From NCBI GenBank assembly GCA_963693305.1, contig OY855913.1, positions 3,654,001 through 3,718,000 on the forward strand: a stretch of 64,000 nucleotides of DNA. The letters are read 5' to 3'. The number at the start of each line of letters is the position of its first letter. The stretch's first letter is position 1. Positions 10,151 to 17,325 of the stretch are shown here, piece by piece. A program made the translations under genes and the position numbers. The stretch is from Meandrina meandrites (taxonomy: Eukaryota > Cnidaria > Anthozoa > Scleractinia > Meandrinidae). Below the pieces are notes generated by a model. The model made no database searches. It had not been told where the DNA came from and saw only the letters and a program-made list of their open reading frames with translations.

Positions 10151-10657
10151 ATGGATACAAAACTTCGCGTACCTAACCCCTACAGGCAACAACTGGAAAA
10201 AATGTTGTTGGAAGAGCAGGAAGCGTTAATAAAAGAAATCAAACCCGAAAAAGATTTTGACTTTTACTCATGGGAACCCCCACTGCCGGATGAGCCCCAT
10301 GAAGAGATGAGACACCACCTCAAATTATGGTATTTACTTGCGGTACTAAAAAAAGTCGGCATTTCTGTAGATCAGGTTGGTGACAATATGGGGTTGACTT
10401 TTTTGGGTAATGTCATTCACCAATTCAAGCGGAATCAGCAACTGAGTTGCTACCCCGGGTCGTGTAACTACGTTTGTTTTTTATACAACTATTTTCAAAA
10501 GGTCTCAACAAGAGATTGGCCGGCGAAAAATGCAATACTGGGAAAGCTCACGAAAAGATTGCCGAAGATGGTACAAACCAGAAATAAAGCCGAAAAAAGT
10601 TTCAACGAATGGTGGTTGGAGGCAAACACCCCACCATTAAACAGAAGTTGTCTTTGA
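10151..10657 (+). CDS. Unknown Polinton ORF, 168 aa
   Basis: Not recognised. An upstream in-frame ATG exists at 10133, but TATATA (10144-10149) ends one base before the ATG at 10151, and this arrangement recurs before other genes of the element, so 10151 is preferred. The N-terminus is charged (EKMLLEEQEALIKEIKPEKD). The middle contains a soluble helical stretch (HHLKLWYLLAVLKKVGI), Cys residues and a palindrome-derived segment (NQQLSCYPG). It converges on the membrane-protein gene and overlaps its 3' end by 21 bp. Its position next to int and polB suggests a replication or integration role, but nothing shows this directly. Confidence 0.75.
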   Translation: MDTKLRVPNPYRQQLEKMLLEEQEALIKEIKPEKDFDFYSWEPPLPDEPHEEMRHHLKLWYLLAVLKKVGISVDQVGDNMGLTFLGNVIHQFKRNQQLSCYPGSCNYVCFLYNYFQKVSTRDWPAKNAILGKLTKRLPKMVQTRNKAEKSFNEWWLEANTPPLNRSCL

Positions 10658-11155
10658 TGTTCTGTTAACCTTTACCCCGCCGTCAGTGTGGTTTGAAAAA
10701 CGCAGTTTTGTCTTTGCAGTAGTAAAGCTGTTGTACTTTTTGATAATATCTTGGTACTCACTGTCTGAGATTTTACCATCTTCAAGAGCGGTCGATATGA
10801 GAGAGTTGATCGTGCTCAGCGTAGCTTCAGCCAAAGTTTGTATTTTTTCGTGTTTTTTCGCTTTACGTAGGAAAAATTTGACGGTGACGATGGAGGAGGT
10901 TGACACCAATGAAAACAAGGTGGCAGTTGCGATTAAAGGGGCGCCAACAACAACGCCAACCACAGAAAGAGAAGCGGCCAACCCAGAGCCTGTAAGAATG
11001 GTAGCAACTCCACCTGTTAACGCACATACTGTTTGACACCGCGTGTGCCACCGTTTGAATTTGGCTGAGGTTTGGTAGTAATGCGCCAACTGGTTTTCAA
11101 GATTTTTCTTCATCATTTCTATTTCAGCCTGCCTGAATTTTGTTGCAGAATCCAT
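10637..11155 (-). CDS. Small membrane protein of the Polinton, 172 aa
   Basis: Family not recognised. The protein has a charged, probably helical N-terminus (1-40), then a long hydrophobic region (about 44-92, Gly/Ala/Val-rich: GGVATILTGSGLAASLSVVG) that can form two transmembrane helices, then a helical domain with KISDSEYQDIIKKY. The ATG is preceded by CATATATAGAAA, fitting the promoter pattern. It is the last gene of the minus-strand structural block. A role in virion membrane or host membrane remodelling is possible but inferred. Confidence 0.8.
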   Translation of the reverse strand: MDSATKFRQAEIEMMKKNLENQLAHYYQTSAKFKRWHTRCQTVCALTGGVATILTGSGLAASLSVVGVVVGAPLIATATLFSLVSTSSIVTVKFFLRKAKKHEKIQTLAEATLSTINSLISTALEDGKISDSEYQDIIKKYNSFTTAKTKLRFSNHTDGGVKVNRTSKTTSV

Positions 11156-11185
11156 TTTCTATATATGTGTTTAAAAATGTGTAAT

Positions 11186-12043
11186 CTAATCGCAATATTG
11201 GTTATGCCATTTCCCATTTTTATATACAATCTGATTACATGGCCCAGTTGTATTTTTAGGGTGTGTCCAAAACTTTTTGCTGAACAGACCGGTTTTCTTG
11301 TTGAAGGCACCTTTTGCGATGGCACCACTCCAATACTTTTTAAACAAATCCTTATCACCACCTGTGACAGCCATGATTGCAGCAGCCACATCTTGAGCTG
11401 GTTGAAAGCCTGGAATCTTTTCGCCGATATTTTTATTGATCGTTTCACCAACACCCAAACCCACCTTTTGCTTCGAGCTGATTGCGTTGCGCGCCGCGGC
11501 GTGACCCCATTGCCGTTTGTTTTTGGGAATAGCGTCAAGCGCCTTCACCATTTTTTTGTCTGCATCATGTTTGCAACCTTTTTCATTTTTCTTTCCAGCG
11601 CAGACGGCATAATCAACGTCATGCTGCATTGAAACTGCGTCAGTGGCGCCTGTGGGTTGCTGATAAATCTTTAATATCTTTCCCGTCTTGGGGTCGTAAG
11701 AAAGCTGTTTTTCAAGGGGATTGTATGGTCCTGTGTAGTTGTGTCCCGGAAGTGTCCACCCCTTTTTAGGTTTAGGCAGCTTGCCAATAGCTTTATGCAA
11801 ATCAAAAGCCCCACCACGTTGGTAAAGAGGGTTTGTTGGGTCATCTACTCGATTACCCGCATAAATTCTCATATCATAATTACCACCACTTTGTGTTTTA
11901 TTAGAAACGAATCGTGTCTTGGTGATGCCACAACTTGCGCATTTTACTTTAAGCAGCCTTCTACCGTTTTTTGCGGTAGTGTTTTTTTCACTTCCCGGTA
12001 CGTTGGGTGTGAAACGCTTTTCCTTCACGCAGTATACCTCCAT
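11186..12043 (-). CDS. Phospholipase A2-motif capsid-associated protein with zinc-ribbon-like N-terminus
   Basis: This 285-residue protein starts at the ATG at 12043 (MEVYCVKEKR), with TATATAGG 7 bp upstream. An in-frame upstream ATG at 12100 is less likely because it precedes that motif. Residues 1-47 resemble the short DUF5679-type zinc ribbon (C5, C35, C38, AKNGRRLLKVKCASCG). Residues 99-148 carry a PLA2 signature: a calcium-loop-like GHNYTGPYNPL (100-110) and the HDVDY catalytic motif (H141, D142, Y145), as in the VP1 region of parvoviruses. The known role of such domains is to breach endosomal membrane during entry; that is inferred here. The rest is basic and ends in Cys-containing tails. 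It is a partial paralogue of the next gene (12072-12662). Confidence 0.88.
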   Translation of the reverse strand: MEVYCVKEKRFTPNVPGSEKNTTAKNGRRLLKVKCASCGITKTRFVSNKTQSGGNYDMRIYAGNRVDDPTNPLYQRGGAFDLHKAIGKLPKPKKGWTLPGHNYTGPYNPLEKQLSYDPKTGKILKIYQQPTGATDAVSMQHDVDYAVCAGKKNEKGCKHDADKKMVKALDAIPKNKRQWGHAAARNAISSKQKVGLGVGETINKNIGEKIPGFQPAQDVAAAIMAVTGGDKDLFKKYWSGAIAKGAFNKKTGLFSKKFWTHPKNTTGPCNQIVYKNGKWHNQYCD

Positions 12044-12071
12044 CCTTCCTATATAATAAGCAAAAATCATT

Positions 12072-12662
12072 TCAACTTTGGCCCACTGTGTGACACCCAC
12101 CTTTCAACCGGGGTGTGGGGTTTACCCCACCTGGTATCATATCTTTTGGTCTTAATCTGTTTGAGGCTTTAGTCAACAAATCCCCAGACAAAGCATCAAT
12201 TGTGTAATTAACAGCTTTTCTCGCGATTGGTTTGGCTTTATTGGCTAACTTCTTCTGATACTCTGGTTGTCTTAAAAACTCGCTTGCAAAGTATCTTCCT
12301 TGTTTCACACCTTGCTTTGCTAAATAAGGAACTCCGTACTCAAAGAAAGCTTCAGCTGCTGTATTTCCAACTGTATCAAAAACTCCACCTCCAAACATTC
12401 TTTTTTCAGCGCGTGCAAGTTCTTCTCTCTTCTTTTTGGGTAAACCCCTTCTGGTCCACTTAAATATTGGATCCAAAAGATTACCTCCTTCTTGAACATT
12501 TTCAGGTTTAATCCAGCTGTCACTTATGAATCTTGTCTTGGTAATGCCGCAGCTGGCGCATTTTACTTTAAGCAGTCTTCTACCATTTTTTGCGGTTGCA
12601 AATGTTTCACTTCCCACCACATTGGGTGTGAAGCGCTTTTCTTTCACACAGTAAACATCCAT
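12072..12662 (-). CDS. Zinc-ribbon-like minor structural protein, 196 aa
   Basis: The first 46 residues are nearly identical to those of the PLA2-motif protein (MDVYCVKEKRFTPNV, then AKNGRRLLKVKCASCG), so the two genes share a duplicated start. The remainder differs: GGGVFDTVGNTAAEAFFEYG and following helices rich in Lys/Ala (about 95-180), suggestive of an amphipathic, DNA- or membrane-binding protein. The C-terminus GGVNPTP recurs at the end of the protease and is encoded by a near-palindrome at 12115-12130. TATATAGG lies directly against the ATG. Function is unknown; a minor capsid or core role is inferred from position. Confidence 0.8.
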   Translation of the reverse strand: MDVYCVKEKRFTPNVVGSETFATAKNGRRLLKVKCASCGITKTRFISDSWIKPENVQEGGNLLDPIFKWTRRGLPKKKREELARAEKRMFGGGVFDTVGNTAAEAFFEYGVPYLAKQGVKQGRYFASEFLRQPEYQKKLANKAKPIARKAVNYTIDALSGDLLTKASNRLRPKDMIPGGVNPTPRLKGGCHTVGQS

Positions 12663-12671
12663 CCTATATAA

Positions 12672-13163
12672 CTAGCAAAAATTCACTGGGGGTGTGGGGT
12701 TAACCCCACTTACATTATGTGTAAAATAATCCTTCACCACAGCCTCGTTGGCGCGCGTATTTTCAGAAAACATGCTCAAAATATCTCGAAATGTCCGCCC
12801 TTTGTTACGTTCGTTCAGGAAAAGCAAACAGTAGTAGCCGCAGCGCACACTGGATTCCCACTGAAGCTGGTTGTCATTTCGTAGAAAGGTCTTTTTACCT
12901 TCAAGAATCAACTCAATTTCCCATTCTGCGGGCGGGGGTAAACCGAAAGAGTCAAAGTATTCAGTTCCACCCCAGCAGCAAACCCAATGGGTGCCTGGCC
13001 CTCCAAGATCATCCATGTTGATTATACAAGGGGAGTGGTTTTTCACGTGTATCTCATCTCTCGCAAATATACCTTTGATGGGGATTTTCAAGTATTGGCA
13101 CCATCGCTGCAAGTCATAATCAGTTAAGGGGACATCAACGAAGGCGGGCTTTTTTTTGATCAC
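12672..13163 (-). CDS. pro: Adenain-like cysteine protease
   Basis: This is the maturation protease of the adenovirus/Polinton type that cleaves capsid precursors. Counting from the GTG at 13163, the catalytic residues fit the adenain order: H59 (GTHWVCCW), D71 (YFDSFG), Q101 (NQLQW) and C108 (SVRCGYYC). IINMDDLGGPGTHW is the typical lead-in to the histidine. There is no ATG at the expected N-terminus: the frame opens at a GTG and overlaps the 3' end of the upstream ORF (13135-13620) by 29 bp across an A8 run (gene strand; T at 13150-13157). Either GTG is used, or the protease is expressed from the upstream frame by slippage, or one base is an indel or sequencing error. The C-terminus ends SGVNPTPPVNFC. 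Confidence 0.93.
   Translation of the reverse strand: MIKKKPAFVDVPLTDYDLQRWCQYLKIPIKGIFARDEIHVKNHSPCIINMDDLGGPGTHWVCCWGGTEYFDSFGLPPPAEWEIELILEGKKTFLRNDNQLQWESSVRCGYYCLLFLNERNKGRTFRDILSMFSENTRANEAVVKDYFTHNVSGVNPTPPVNFC
12694..12709. repeat. Palindrome GTGGGGTTAACCCCAC at protease 3' end
   Basis: This is a perfect 16-bp palindrome inside the last codons of the protease (encoding GVNP). A one-mismatch copy, GTGGGGTTTACCCCAC, lies at 12115-12130 in the last codons of the neighbouring gene. It could be a transcript-end hairpin or a short mobile palindrome. Confidence 0.7.
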
Positions 13164-13620
13164 CCCAAGAACCTATAAATGGAGGTGGGCGCATATATGG
13201 TGGAGGATTGATACGCATTCCTGATCCTGTTGGGGGTTTAACCCGCATGCCTGCACCATTCGCCAGCTTGGGCGTATGTCTGATTTGTCTCTTGCTCATG
13301 TCTATATCCATGCCCGTTTTGTTTTTGATAGCGCGCTCTATTTCTTTGACCTGTCTGGGGGTTAAGGGCAAAGTGCCGCTACGCGTGCGCACATGTCTGA
13401 TTTGTGTCTTGCTCATGTCTATATCCACGCCCGTTTTGTTTTTGATAGCGCGCTCTATTTTTTTGATCTGCCTGGCGGTCAAGTGCAAAGTGTCGCTACC
13501 ACCGGTTATAGCTTCATTTTTAAATCTGAGCGTAACAGCTTCTCCTCGCCCAAAGGCCCGCGCGAGGCTTACCTTCTGCCCGTCTGAAAGTGAAATCTTG
13601 TGCGGATAGTAAGTCGTCAT
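13135..13620 (-). CDS. Basic protein with internal 40-residue duplication, 161 aa
   Basis: Two tandem copies of about 38-40 residues are obvious (LTARQIKKIERAIKNKTG... and LTPRQVKEIERAIKNKTG..., both followed by DIDMSK.QIRH). The C-terminus is Pro/Gly/Met-rich (PPPYMRPPPFIG). The underlying DNA repeats are at about 13257-13350 and 13390-13480. It is highly basic, with a helical repeat of the form LTxxQxxxIxxAxxxKxG, so a DNA-binding core or scaffold role is plausible but unproven. TATAAGAG lies directly before the ATG. The end overlaps the protease frame at an A8 run. Confidence 0.8.
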   Translation of the reverse strand: MTTYYPHKISLSDGQKVSLARAFGRGEAVTLRFKNEAITGGSDTLHLTARQIKKIERAIKNKTGVDIDMSKTQIRHVRTRSGTLPLTPRQVKEIERAIKNKTGMDIDMSKRQIRHTPKLANGAGMRVKPPTGSGMRINPPPYMRPPPFIGSWGDQKKARLR

Positions 13621-13726
13621 CTCTTATATTTCATACAAAATTATTTCACTTTCATTTGCTACAAAGTTGCTACAACTCAGTCACTCGGCATCTCTTATAT
13701 TTCATACAAAAATTATTTCACTTTTA
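13619..13726. repeat. Promoter-region duplication between MCP and repeat-protein genes
   Basis: CATCTCTTATATTTCATACAAAA with following TTATTTCACTTT occurs at 13619-13654 and again at 13690-13725. The first copy includes the start codon of the 13135-13620 gene; the second abuts the end of the capsid gene. The space between them (GTTGCTACAACTCAG) contains a piece of the dispersed palindrome. Confidence 0.85.
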
Positions 13727-14989
13727 AACCATCACCAGCTCATTGCCCACCTGCCTGAGAACAAGTTCGGACTCGTACAAAATTCCTGCATAAATGGTGT
13801 AGTCTTGCGCGTTGGCCGCCTCGTTGAGCCTGTAGTGGAAAACCATCTGCTTCGGGTCGTTGGTCTTGTTATCCTTGTTTTCGCGTAAGTCAAAATAGAG
13901 TACTGGGTATAAATCCTTGAAGTTGTTGGGCTGAAGCTGAACCCCGGTGTTGTAGTCGTTTTTGCGGTACCGGTAGTTCTTTAAGTCATTAAGAATGCGC
14001 AGTTTGAAGTTTTCGTCGTAGTCCAGCTCCGGATAGTACTGTGAAGAGCCGTACTGTAGCCGGCAGGTCGCTAGCTTGGCTGAATTGTCTCCGTCAATGT
14101 TAAAGGTGTCAAAGAAGTAGGGGTTTTGAGCCAAGGCGTCCTTCTTTCTTGACTGTTGAATGAAAATGAAAACATGCTTGGCATCCTTTACGCCGGGATT
14201 TATCTGCCACTGTCCGAAAGCGTCACGCCGGCTGCTGCTGGGTTGGATCATTTCATTCAGGTACGTCCATTTCTGAGGTTTCAAAAAGTTTTCGTTTGCG
14301 AGCTTCTGTCCTTCGCTGGTAAAACGCAGCATTGGAACCCACAGCTCGAAGTTTCTCACCACTATCCTACGATTGGTGCCATCGTTTTGCCAAATCAGCT
14401 CTGCATCCGATTGTAGCTCAATTTCGAACTCCATCTGCATGGGGGGAAGAAGCTTGTCACTCAGCTCTTCGAAGAATGAGTACCTGTTAAGCGGTATGAG
14501 GGTTTCAACCGTGAGGCCGGCGTGAGCAAGCAAGCCCCTTTGTCTGATTCCAAGGTTAGTGGCAGCGGCGGCTGTCACATCGCTATCCGCTGTATCCAAA
14601 TACCAAAACTGATCTTTCGCTGCGCTCCTCGCAAAGTCATCAGAAAAATCCAACAAGTTTTTGATAAATATGAGCTTGTGAATGTTGTCTACGTTGTAAA
14701 TGTTTTTGCCTGATGATTTCACCACAAGTTTGTTTATCAGTGAAAATGAGCCGTTAATGGGTGCTGACCTAGCGTCTGCTGCAACTTGCGCGCCATCCGC
14801 GGTTGCCTCAAAAGTAAAATCAGCCCGGAAGTAGGCGTTATACCAGTCAAACCAGTTGTCTCGGTCGGTGAGTGTGAATTTATAGTTTGTTTTTACCTGG
14901 TGCTGATTGTTTCCCGGGATAGTGATCGGTTTGTCTAACATGATACGAACATACTCTGTTTTTTCCAAATGCCTGTGGCTTCTGAACAT
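13724..14989 (-). CDS. mcp: Major capsid protein (double jelly-roll type)
   Basis: At 421 residues this is the largest structural gene. It resembles the Polinton capsid family that animal genome annotations often label 'F54H12.2-like' (from general knowledge, not searched). Features seen are DRDNWFDWYNAYFRADFTFE (about 42-61), NGSFSLINKLVVKSSGK, RIVVRNFELWVPMLRFTSEG, SSSRRDAFGQW, NPYFFDTFNIDGDNSAKLAT and a C-terminal YRKNDYNTG...YPVLYFDLRE block. These are beta-rich, as expected for two stacked jelly rolls. It is shorter than many Polinton hexons, so a compact form is likely. TATATAGG lies 9 bp upstream of the ATG (14999-15004). It would trimerise to form the capsid shell. Confidence 0.88.
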   Translation of the reverse strand: MFRSHRHLEKTEYVRIMLDKPITIPGNNQHQVKTNYKFTLTDRDNWFDWYNAYFRADFTFEATADGAQVAADARSAPINGSFSLINKLVVKSSGKNIYNVDNIHKLIFIKNLLDFSDDFARSAAKDQFWYLDTADSDVTAAAATNLGIRQRGLLAHAGLTVETLIPLNRYSFFEELSDKLLPPMQMEFEIELQSDAELIWQNDGTNRRIVVRNFELWVPMLRFTSEGQKLANENFLKPQKWTYLNEMIQPSSSRRDAFGQWQINPGVKDAKHVFIFIQQSRKKDALAQNPYFFDTFNIDGDNSAKLATCRLQYGSSQYYPELDYDENFKLRILNDLKNYRYRKNDYNTGVQLQPNNFKDLYPVLYFDLRENKDNKTNDPKQMVFHYRLNEAANAQDYTIYAGILYESELVLRQVGNELVMV

Positions 14990-15022
14990 CTTGCGGCCTA
15001 TATATCTTTTTAAAAAATTATT

Positions 15023-15502
15023 TTAATTTTCTGCTATCAATTGGTTTACTTTCATCCTTGCAGCCCGACCCGCATTTAAAATCTGTTGCAACTTTTTCCG
15101 TGAATCCCCGCTTAACTGAGTTGCTACCCCAGGGTTTAGCATCTTCTTCAGTTTTTGTTTCGACTCTGTACTAAGTGTACGCTGCGGGGTCTTTTTACCC
15201 TTAGGTTTTACACTTGGGGTCTTTTTACTCTTAGGGTGTGGAACAGCAACTGAGTTGCTATTTCGCAAAACCGCTTGTATCTTGTCAGCCGCTTTTTCTT
15301 CTGCTTTTTCTGCGGCTTTTTTCAGCATTTGCTTCGAGGCTTTATTTACAGCCTTCTCCAACGTCTGACGGGTGACTTGCTTTTTGAACCGCTTTCCTAT
15401 ATTCATCAGGGTGTCTCTTACAACCCCCGTACCTTTGTGTCTGTATCTATATGTTCCGTTTGGCGCGTCATAATATCTCGCCCACTCGCTCGGATGATTC
15501 AT
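15023..15502 (-). CDS. Lys-rich basic core-like protein, 159 aa
   Basis: After an N-terminal YYDAPNGTYRYRHKGTG segment the protein is dominated by Lys/Ala helices (KAVNKASKQMLKKAAEKAEE) and a KSKKTPSVKPKGKKTPQRT linker. This is the composition expected of a virion DNA-condensing protein, analogous to adenovirus core proteins by character rather than by proven homology. A palindromic 16-mer at 15245-15260 encodes its SNSVA segment. TATAATA immediately precedes the ATG. It lies between MCP and the penton-like gene. Confidence 0.78.
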   Translation of the reverse strand: MNHPSEWARYYDAPNGTYRYRHKGTGVVRDTLMNIGKRFKKQVTRQTLEKAVNKASKQMLKKAAEKAEEKAADKIQAVLRNSNSVAVPHPKSKKTPSVKPKGKKTPQRTLSTESKQKLKKMLNPGVATQLSGDSRKKLQQILNAGRAARMKVNQLIAEN

Positions 15503-15508
15503 TATTAT

Positions 15509-15560
15509 ACTTAGGTGTAAATTATTTTCAATGATGAGCTATGTGTAAATTATTTTCAGA
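15509..15560. repeat. Duplicated gene-junction sequence
   Basis: GTGTAAATTATTTTCA occurs at about 15512-15527 and 15542-15557, at the junction between the penton-like gene and the core-like gene. It is the third gene junction of this element with a short direct duplication (see also 13619-13726 and 16336-16394). Confidence 0.7.
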
Positions 15561-16341
15561 TGCGCTTAGGTGTTTCTTCTTCAATGATGATATTTAAAGC
15601 CACGTCTTGGTCATTCAGATCTATAATGTTGTTGCGCCCGTCTGTGATTTTGATATTTATCGCATTGATTCTATTTTTGTTCACCGGGTGCCACAGGAGA
15701 CGGCGAGGCTCTTTTGAAAAGGGGTAGCTGACTGAGAGTTCAGCGGTTGAAAAAGAGAACATAACGTCGCCCCCGATGTTGTCCACAGCCCTTGTAATGA
15801 GATCACAATGGACGTAGATCCAGTCGACGCCTCTTGTTATATTTGGCACGCGGTCGCTCCTATTGTTCGCTCCATCTATTGTTTTCTTGTCAAAACCCAG
15901 CAACGGAGCGAATTCACCTTCGGTTAGGTCAAGCTCGTAGCCGTCCTGCAACAAAATGACCGCCCGATACGTTGTGGTGTGAAAATACAGCTGAAAAATA
16001 AACTTGGATTTTTCATCCTTGGGATCCACTCTTCCGATTAGTGCCTGAATGGTGGTGTTGAGACCGTCGTAATCATACATTCCATCCGGAATTGTTACGG
16101 TTTTCCAGTTCTCTGTTTTTTTCCGCCATTTGAATTCGTTGTTGTTGTACCGTTTCGCGATGTTGTACCACGAATATGTCATAGATACCAGCTCATTTAA
16201 CGCCGCCTTGTATGATTTGGAGGGTTCTAAAGCAATTGGCGGGTCAAACTTAATTGTGAAGTCATGTGACTTGCTGTTGGCGTTGTTTTGTTTGGCCAGC
16301 TGCGAGTCGAGCAACAGGTTGAAATGAAAATGGGTTGACAT
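15556..16341 (-). CDS. Penton-like minor capsid protein (single jelly roll)
   Basis: The 261 residues have a beta-rich pattern. N-terminal MSTHFHFNLLLDSQ and SHDFTIKFDPPIALEPSKSY are followed by AALNELVSMTYSWYNI, a GLNTTIQALI helix and a LLGFDK segment. A later half contains VDWIYVHCDLI and VSYPFSKEPRRLLWHPVN. This matches the Polinton minor capsid (penton) proteins, which form pentamers at the capsid vertices. TATATA (16348-16353) is 6 bp before the ATG. Confidence 0.85.
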   Translation of the reverse strand: MSTHFHFNLLLDSQLAKQNNANSKSHDFTIKFDPPIALEPSKSYKAALNELVSMTYSWYNIAKRYNNNEFKWRKKTENWKTVTIPDGMYDYDGLNTTIQALIGRVDPKDEKSKFIFQLYFHTTTYRAVILLQDGYELDLTEGEFAPLLGFDKKTIDGANNRSDRVPNITRGVDWIYVHCDLITRAVDNIGGDVMFSFSTAELSVSYPFSKEPRRLLWHPVNKNRINAINIKITDGRNNIIDLNDQDVALNIIIEEETPKRI

Positions 16342-16394
16342 GTTGCTTATATATTATCACTCAAATTTATGTGTTGTCATGTTGCTTATATAAT
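16336..16394. repeat. Promoter-region duplication upstream of the penton-like gene
   Basis: TTG(A/T)CATGTTGCTTATATA appears at 16336-16353 and again at about 16375-16392. The first copy spans the penton start codon and its TATATA. The second runs into the stop of the upstream gene, so its last codons are part of the duplicated sequence. Confidence 0.85.
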
Positions 16395-17297
16395 TGTGCC
16401 CAAAATTTTGTGGGCTTCTTTTTGTGTTATTTCCTTTAGCTTTACCAGCAACCCTAACATCTGCTGGACCTGTTTTTTCAGCTTTAGTGAGGTGTTGCCC
16501 GCCTGTATAGACGCCAAGCTTAAGTATAGCCTTTCAACCAAAGCGTTTGGATTAACACTTCCGCTTCCTTCCATTTCCCTTTCTCTTTCGGGTTCCTGTT
16601 CCCAGTCGGGTTCATCATCCTGGGGTATCGGCAACTGAGTGTGGGGTAACCTTACTGAAGGTTGTTTATTCCCTTTTCTCCTGTCAAGAATTTCATCTCT
16701 TGCCTTTTTTAGGTCTGCCAATGTGTATCCGGTAAAATTTGATTTTTCACTTTTTACCACATAGTTTGGATTGTCTTTATTTACTGTTAACATCCTGTTT
16801 AGATTCTGTAGGTCAGTTGACTCTGATCCCTTGATAACCAGTTCTTGTGGTGGCCCCCATTTACTTGGTTGCTCTTCTTCCATTTCTTCCATTAATTCCG
16901 TTTCTTCCTCTTCAGCTAAAGGTGGTAACGGTGTTGATGTAGGAGATGGTGGTGGTGATAATGTTGGTGATGGTGATGGTGATGGTGATGGTGATGGTGA
17001 TGGTGATGGTAGTGGTGTTTCCGCATCCGGATTAAAATCTCCGTCAAAGGGGTTGTTTAAATCAAACTCATCCATACCATAGTCTGGAACCTCTTCTTTT
17101 GGCTCAGCAGCTGAGTTGCTATCCCCTACTTGGAGTTTGTCAAGCCGCGATGTGATAGGTTTGAACAAATCCTCACCTGATAGCTGACCAAACTCTTTAT
17201 TGATTTTGTTATTTTTTATTGCCGCGAGAATGCTGTCGTTCTGCTGCTCAACTTCAGCCTTTTCATCGACAAGTTTTCGCCACTTCTTCATGGACAT
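16386..17297 (-). CDS. Pro/Ser- and acid-rich structural or scaffold protein, 303 aa
   Basis: The start is placed at the ATG at 17297 (MSMKKWRKLVDEK), just after TATATATA (17308-17315); an in-frame ATG at 17339 lies upstream of that motif and inside the divergent ATPase gene. The N-terminus is coiled-coil-like. The middle carries an SPSPSPSPSP run encoded by a GATGGT hexamer microsatellite (about 16958-17010), then an acidic EEEETELMEEMEEEQ stretch. The C-terminal 60 residues are helical (LVERLYLSLASIQAGN...QVQQMLGLLVKLKEI). A DSNSAA segment is encoded by a dispersed palindrome at 17106-17121. The role is unknown; a scaffold or tegument-like protein is inferred. Confidence 0.8.
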   Translation of the reverse strand: MSMKKWRKLVDEKAEVEQQNDSILAAIKNNKINKEFGQLSGEDLFKPITSRLDKLQVGDSNSAAEPKEEVPDYGMDEFDLNNPFDGDFNPDAETPLPSPSPSPSPSPSPSPTLSPPPSPTSTPLPPLAEEEETELMEEMEEEQPSKWGPPQELVIKGSESTDLQNLNRMLTVNKDNPNYVVKSEKSNFTGYTLADLKKARDEILDRRKGNKQPSVRLPHTQLPIPQDDEPDWEQEPEREREMEGSGSVNPNALVERLYLSLASIQAGNTSLKLKKQVQQMLGLLVKLKEITQKEAHKILGTII

Positions 17298-17307
17298 ATT
17301 TTTGCCG

Positions 17308-17315
17308 TATATATA
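17308..17315. promoter_or_regulatory. Shared TATATATA between divergent start codons
   Basis: Only 28 bp separate the start codons at 17297 (-) and 17326 (+), and TATATATA sits in the middle. It is the clearest case of the TATATA(GG) motif that precedes most genes of this element (see findings). Confidence 0.6.
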
Positions 17316-17325
17316 ACAGAAAAAA

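Noticed and set aside
11741..12172. 143-codon plus-strand ORF opposite the PLA2-motif gene
   Set aside because: Antisense shadow; the minus strand carries the conserved motifs.
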